A stretch of DNA of 64,000 nucleotides from Mesorhizobium prunaredense. GTDB lineage: Bacteria; Pseudomonadota; Alphaproteobacteria; Rhizobiales; Rhizobiaceae. Position numbers and translations under genes: made by a program. The first letter of the stretch is position 1. Every line of letters starts with the position of its first letter. Shown piece after piece: positions 59,905 to 64,000 of this stretch. The notes below the pieces were generated by a model. The model had not been told where the DNA came from, did no database searches, and saw nothing but the letters and a program-made list of their open reading frames with translations. The DNA lies in the NCBI RefSeq assembly GCF_900156895.1, contig NZ_FTPD01000016.1, forward strand, positions 15,530 to 79,529, read 5' to 3'.

Positions 59905-61053
59905 TCAAAGCCCCAGCCAGCCAGCAATAATGTTGCGCTGTATCTCAGAAGTTCCGGAATAGAGTTTGCTGCCGATGGCATCACGCACGGCACGTTCGAC
60001 GTCGAATTCGCTCAAGAAACCGTAGCCGCCGAAGACCTGGACGACATCGAGCGTAGTGCGGACTAGCGATTCGCTCACAAAGAGCTTCGAAACGGCGGCG
60101 TCGAGGGATACGGACTGGGAGCGCTCAAGGCCCCACGCCGCCTTGTAGACGAGCAGTCGGGCCGCCTCCACCTGCATCTTCATGTCGGCAATCTTATGGG
60201 CGACCGCCTGGTGCTTGGAGATGGCCTGGCCGGACTGACGTCGGGTGCGCGTATAGGCCACTGCCTTTTCCAGAAGCCGCTCCATGGTGCCTATATGACT
60301 GGCGAATAGGCACGCCCGCTCCCAGTCCATGCTATGAGCGAACAGCCTGGAGCCGCCGCCCACTCCACCGAGAACAGCGTCCTTCGAAACAAATACGTCC
60401 TCGAAGACAAGCTCCCCGATCGGAGACGTCCGCAGTCCCATTTTTTCGAACTTTTGCGCGACCAGATAGCCGGGCAGCCCGCGGTCCACGAGGAAGCTCG
60501 TGATGCCGCCGAAATACCCCTTGGCGCGGTCAGTGACAGCAAAGACGACGGCAACATCTGCCACCGGCCCGTTGGTCACGAAGGTCTTCGTGCCGTTGAT
60601 TAGAAAGCCGTCGCCATGAGGCTCCGCCCGGGTTTGCATCGCAAATGCATCGGAGCCCGACTCCGGTTCGCTCATCGCATTGGCTGCGATCAAAGTGCCA
60701 TCACAGAGCCCCGGAAGATATCGATTCTTCTGCTCTTCAGTGCCGAACTTCCAAATCGGCACCACGCAGGCCAGAAGGTGGGCGCAGATCGAGAAGACCA
60801 AGCCGGAATCCTCGCAGCCGTAGCCAAGCGCGTCGATTGCAATGGCCGTGGACAGGGAATCGAGACCGGGTCCCCCGTAGGCTTGGGGGACTGGCAGGCC
60901 GGTCAGGCCCATCTGCGCGCAAGCCCCCCACAACTCGCGCTGGAATACTTGGTCTCGGTCGCGCTGCCTGACATCTTTATTGAGCTTATCTTGCGCGAAG
61001 CGAAGGATCTGGCCACGCAGGATACGCTGCTCCTCGTTCAGCGCGAAATCCAC
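59905..61053 (-). CDS. Acyl-CoA-dehydrogenase-like flavoprotein acting on a carrier-bound substrate
   Basis: 382 residues from a GTG overlapping the ligase stop by one base (TAGTG). The standard ACAD fold is complete: NAMSEPESGSDAFAMQTRAE, GTKTFVTNGPVADVAVVFAV, the helical C-domain with RTRRQSG and VQVFGGYGFLSEFDVERAVR, then SGTSEIQRNIIA. Features such as LSTAIAIDALGYGCEDSGLV recall PltE/RedW-type enzymes that oxidise prolyl-carrier protein to pyrrolyl-carrier protein. With the ligase and carrier downstream of the same promoter it makes the classic three-part module. Ordinary fatty-acid ACAD activity is less likely in this context. Confidence 0.85.
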   Translation of the reverse strand: MDFALNEEQRILRGQILRFAQDKLNKDVRQRDRDQVFQRELWGACAQMGLTGLPVPQAYGGPGLDSLSTAIAIDALGYGCEDSGLVFSICAHLLACVVPIWKFGTEEQKNRYLPGLCDGTLIAANAMSEPESGSDAFAMQTRAEPHGDGFLINGTKTFVTNGPVADVAVVFAVTDRAKGYFGGITSFLVDRGLPGYLVAQKFEKMGLRTSPIGELVFEDVFVSKDAVLGGVGGGSRLFAHSMDWERACLFASHIGTMERLLEKAVAYTRTRRQSGQAISKHQAVAHKIADMKMQVEAARLLVYKAAWGLERSQSVSLDAAVSKLFVSESLVRTTLDVVQVFGGYGFLSEFDVERAVRDAIGSKLYSGTSEIQRNIIAGWLGL

Positions 61054-62615
61054 TACTCCATCCTCATCAGATGCTGGTAGTCGATTTTATCTGTCGATGT
61101 CTTGGGAAGTAACTGCTGATGCGAGAACCAGTCCGGGGCCATGTAGGCCGGCAAGTTGTGGGCGCAGAACCGCTTCAGCTCGATGAGCGACAGCGCATGG
61201 CCCTCGCGCGAGGCATAGAACACCTTTATGGAGACGCCCGACTCCTCCGAGCGAGCGATCGCCGCCACCTCGGAGATCGCTGGATGGCGATAGAGCGCCG
61301 TCTCGATCTCGCCGAGTTCGATCCGATATCCCCGTCTCTTCACCATCCGGTCGCGTCGACCGCGGAAGGTGTAGACCCCGCCATCGCCTTCGATCACTAC
61401 ATCGCCGGTACGGTACCAGCGACCGCTTGAATCGACATGAAAAGCGGCGCTTGTTCGCTCAGGCATGTTCCAATAGCCCAGCATCACGGGAGCACCGCTG
61501 ATTGCGAGCTCGCCTTCCTGGCCTCGCGGCACGTTGCGACCATTCGCATCGATCACGCGTGCCTTAACATGCGAGCAGGCGCGCCCGATCGGAAACGGCG
61601 CCGAGCGGTCTTCGGCGATCGTCTGCGGGATTTCGTAGTAGGTACAGACGTTGGTTTCGGTTGGGCCATAGAGATTAAGGTAGCGTGCGCGTGGAACCAC
61701 AGCCTTCAGCCTGCGCAGATGCTTGACCGGAAAAACCTCGCCGGCAAATAGAATGAACCGAAGAGCGTGGTCGTGGCGAGCATCAAGGCCGCCGTGCTCG
61801 ACCAGAAGCGTGAGTACGGAGGGCGTGGAATACCAGACAGTCAACCGCCGCTCGGCGATAACCGACGCCATCCGGGTCGGATTCTTGCCGAGCTCCTCAC
61901 CGATGAGGAATACGGTCGCGCCGTGCTTCAGCGGTACGAAGATGTCGAGGATAGACAGGTCGAAGTGGAAAGGCGCATGGGAGGAGAAGCGGTCATTCTC
62001 GTCAGGGGCGAGGATCTCGGAGCACCAATCCACGTAGCTCGAGCCATTACGATGCGTCAGCATCACGCCCTTCGGCTGGCCGGTCGAGCCCGAAGTGTAA
62101 AGCACGTAAGCGAGGTTGTCCGGCCCCGGCCGCGCCGATTCGTCCTCCACCGCCAAGCCGCCGGCCTCTACGCGAGCCAGGTACGTCGCGAGCGGCGAGG
62201 GACCGTCGGACCAGTCGAGCGGTAAGAGACAAGGTTCCGCAGCCAAGCGCGCCAACTCACAGCGCAAAGTTTCGGCTCGGGAAGCCTCCACGAAAATCGC
62301 GCGCACGCCGCAGTCGGTAAATATGAACGCGTTACGCGCAGGCGGTGCCAGAGAGTCGACGGGCACATAGGCCGCGCCCACCTTCAAGATGCCGAACAGA
62401 ACAGCGAGCGAGGCGATCGATTTTGGAAGGCAAATGCCGACGCGGTCCCCCGGCCGGACGCCGATCCGACGCAGATGGTCGCGGACTTGGTCCGACAGCG
62501 CGTCCAACTCGCCGTAGGTGATCTGCCGCCCAGAGCTCGCCTCGACAGCGGCGCACGTCTGGGGATACCGCCTCGCGCTCTGTTCCAGATACTCGTGTAA
62601 GGCAGCGACCGTCAT
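61053..62615 (-). CDS. Stand-alone amino-acid adenylation ligase
   Basis: 520 residues of the AMP-forming (ANL) family. Core motifs: LYTSGSTGQPKGVMLTH (A3), LNLYGPTETNVCTYY (A5), WYRTGDVV (A7), FRGRRDRMVKRRGYRIELGE (A8) and KTSTDKIDY with the A10 lysine. No carrier domain is attached; the separate carrier is encoded eight bases upstream. Similar stand-alone ligases are DltA (D-Ala) and PltF/RedM (L-Pro). The amino-acid specificity residues cannot be read reliably by eye. Confidence 0.85.
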   Translation of the reverse strand: MTVAALHEYLEQSARRYPQTCAAVEASSGRQITYGELDALSDQVRDHLRRIGVRPGDRVGICLPKSIASLAVLFGILKVGAAYVPVDSLAPPARNAFIFTDCGVRAIFVEASRAETLRCELARLAAEPCLLPLDWSDGPSPLATYLARVEAGGLAVEDESARPGPDNLAYVLYTSGSTGQPKGVMLTHRNGSSYVDWCSEILAPDENDRFSSHAPFHFDLSILDIFVPLKHGATVFLIGEELGKNPTRMASVIAERRLTVWYSTPSVLTLLVEHGGLDARHDHALRFILFAGEVFPVKHLRRLKAVVPRARYLNLYGPTETNVCTYYEIPQTIAEDRSAPFPIGRACSHVKARVIDANGRNVPRGQEGELAISGAPVMLGYWNMPERTSAAFHVDSSGRWYRTGDVVIEGDGGVYTFRGRRDRMVKRRGYRIELGEIETALYRHPAISEVAAIARSEESGVSIKVFYASREGHALSLIELKRFCAHNLPAYMAPDWFSHQQLLPKTSTDKIDYQHLMRME

Positions 62616-62623
62616 GGCGGGCT

Positions 62624-62884
62624 CTATGTGGACGCCTGCTTCGACTGAACGAAATTGGCAATTTGGGCGATGGAGTTCAGGTTCTCCGGCACGAGTTCGT
62701 CAGGGGCGATTTCGATGCCGCAGGATTTTTCCAGGTAGGCAACGAGCTTAAGCGTCGCCAGCGAGTCGAGAATGCCGTCAGTTATCAGCTCCGTTGAATC
62801 CGTCAGATTCTCCGGCCTTTCGCCAGGCAGGAATTCCTTCAATATGAAATCCCTGGCCATCGTCCTGATCTGGATCGCGTTCAT
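62624..62884 (-). CDS. Acyl/peptidyl carrier protein
   Basis: 86 residues, acidic and four-helical, with the phosphopantetheine site GILDSLATLK (Ser at about 41). This is the usual size of free carrier proteins such as PltL, RedO or DltC. The ATG at 62884 overlaps the upstream SGNH gene's stop (ATGA). It would hold the aminoacyl group for oxidation by the flavoprotein and for later transfer. The longer frame to 63145 is a shadow. Confidence 0.85.
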   Translation of the reverse strand: MNAIQIRTMARDFILKEFLPGERPENLTDSTELITDGILDSLATLKLVAYLEKSCGIEIAPDELVPENLNSIAQIANFVQSKQAST

Positions 62885-64000
62885 TGTTCCTCCTTTTGCG
62901 GAGCAACCACAAGGTTCAGGGGAATTAGATCCCGGTGTTGCTGCAGCACCTCGTAAAGCTTGTCGGCGATGAGCCGATGGCCGGCGGCGTTTGGGTGATC
63001 GTCCCAAGGTGCTACAAGAAGGGTCCGCCAGTCGTGCCCGCCATACACGTTCGAAAGATCGAGAACGTTGAATCCTGCCTCGGAAGCGATGCGCCTCTCC
63101 AGCTCGGCACTGGTCCTCTCGTCTGGTCTGGGTAGATAGATCCAAAAGACCCTGACACCTTCTCGCTTCGCGGCTTCCACGATTCGAGAATAGATTGAAC
63201 GCAGAAGTCTCTCTCCGTAGGGCGTGAGCTTTCTTTGAAGCACCTCGCGGTCGGCGCTGGGATCGATCCCGTTCTCGCGTACAATGTCGCTCACGAAGTC
63301 GTAGCGATATGCGGAGCCATTCTGGATTGCTTTCACGAGACGCTTTAGCATTCGTGGAATAAGCGCGCTGTGCTCGAAGTAAAAAATGTACTGTGGTTTG
63401 AATGCGAGCACCCGATCCTCGGTGATGGCCAGAACGTCCAGGGGGACATAGCCCCCGACGGCGAAGTTCAGCACCTCGTAATCTCGATACCCGCTGTCGG
63501 CCGCCTGCGCATTCAGCCGCCGCTCCAACAAGCCCTCGAAAGTCTCGTCATCTGCGACGCCCTCGCCGAAGACGTGCGAAGAGCCGACAATTGCGATTCG
63601 TGGGGTGCCGGGAGTAGGAATCTTTTCGTAGTCCTGATCTCGCATGCCCCAGCGGTTGATGTGGACCCGCGTTCCCTTAAAGTCTGCTTGGGAGAGTGGA
63701 CGCAGATAGGTCGTGGGAAGCGCACCCGTGAACTCGCTCAGCGGCGTCTTGTCCAAATTGTCCCAACTGTCGTTTCGTCGTTGGCCATAGACAATCCACA
63801 GTTCTGGGTTAAATGCGCCGACATTGACGAGGTTCTCGTAGTAGCCGCGCTCCAGGTTCGCGTTGTCGCGGCTATTGAGGTTCGGCACTCTAATTTCGGC
63901 CATTGCGGTACTGACCGTCTCCCCGAGGCGATCGCGAACCACGGGGAGCGAGATGCAAACCGCGATCAACCCGCAGACACCGACCGACGCAACCGACCGT
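62881..64000 (-). CDS. SGNH-fold membrane-anchored protein, partial at window edge
   Basis: At least 372 residues; the frame is still open at the last base, and the part before 63969 (TTG) encodes hydrophobic residues continuous with LIAVCISLPVV, so an N-terminal membrane anchor begins outside the window. The SGNH core has IAIVGSSHVFGEGVADDETF (block I) and the Asp/His block DDHPNAAGHRLIADKL near the C-terminus. In Dlt-type and alginate-type systems, SGNH proteins act with an MBOAT protein to transfer acyl groups to a polymer. By position it may transfer the carrier-bound group of the downstream genes. Confidence 0.75.
   Translation of the reverse strand, partial: RSVASVGVCGLIAVCISLPVVRDRLGETVSTAMAEIRVPNLNSRDNANLERGYYENLVNVGAFNPELWIVYGQRRNDSWDNLDKTPLSEFTGALPTTYLRPLSQADFKGTRVHINRWGMRDQDYEKIPTPGTPRIAIVGSSHVFGEGVADDETFEGLLERRLNAQAADSGYRDYEVLNFAVGGYVPLDVLAITEDRVLAFKPQYIFYFEHSALIPRMLKRLVKAIQNGSAYRYDFVSDIVRENGIDPSADREVLQRKLTPYGERLLRSIYSRIVEAAKREGVRVFWIYLPRPDERTSAELERRIASEAGFNVLDLSNVYGGHDWRTLLVAPWDDHPNAAGHRLIADKLYEVLQQHRDLIPLNLVVAPQKEEQ

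Noticed and set aside
1..64000. tRNA, rRNA or phage integration sites
   Set aside because: No cloverleaf, rRNA-like stretch, integrase or attachment repeat was seen.

Overview
The window looks like the chromosome of a rhizobium, most likely Mesorhizobium or a close relative in the Phyllobacteriaceae. The evidence is high GC, GC-rich intergenic palindromic repeats of the mesorhizobial kind, a Rhc-type (rhizobial) type III secretion system with split NolB/NolU/NolV-style genes, a PrsDE-type exporter and several Rhizobiales-restricted small proteins. This assignment is inferred from gene content, not from a search.

Layout. (1) 1-3700: small accessory genes (DUF3182, a metallophosphoesterase, a DUF982 relic) set among palindromic repeats. 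(2) 3765-8312: an operon for a secreted GH16 glycanase with calcium-binding repeats and its type I exporter (ABC protein and HlyD-type adaptor). (3) 9451-17573, minus strand: the left arm of a type III secretion system (T3SS), rhcC1-sctI-J-K-L-N-O-Q-R-S-T, tightly packed and often overlapping. (4) 17776-32023: an L,D-transpeptidase and a LysR regulator on the plus strand, then on the minus strand an RpiR-type regulator followed by one giant gene encoding 3,860 residues. (5) 32224-40294, plus strand: the right arm, with a small protein, sctD, an unknown gene, a TPR protein, sctV, a CpaC/Tad-like secretin, a CpaD-like lipoprotein and sctU. A TadD-like TPR lipoprotein is inserted on the other strand. 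(6) 40354-49510: SGNH hydrolases (one with duplicated RTX repeats beside a truncated GMC oxidoreductase), a polytopic membrane protein, a Vgb-like propeller and a Crp/Fnr regulator. (7) 49788-59645: polysaccharide genes. These are a priming sugar-phosphate transferase, a cluster resembling decaprenyl-phosphoryl-arabinose synthesis (HAD-UbiA fusion, broken GtrA, SMR-like protein, epimerase, DprE1-like and DprE2-like enzymes, GT-C transferase), an IS630 relic and a GT4 glycosyltransferase. (8) 59905-64000, minus strand: an adenylating ligase, carrier protein and acyl-CoA-dehydrogenase-like flavoprotein (the composition of prolyl-to-pyrrole modules) with an SGNH protein that runs off the window.

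The most interesting object is the giant protein between the two T3SS arms. It has LysM-like modules at both ends, several families of internal repeats, an ADP-ribosyltransferase-like domain with recognisable Arg, Ser and Glu motifs, exactly 30 gap-free octapeptide repeats, a hydrophobic region and an SH3-like domain. It is a strong candidate for a previously uncharacterised secreted effector or toxin. The T3SS itself is also unusual. Its outer-membrane secretin and accessory lipoproteins look Tad-pilus-derived, SctU lacks the NPTH autocleavage motif, and no translocon, needle-length regulator, gatekeeper or TtsI is visible.
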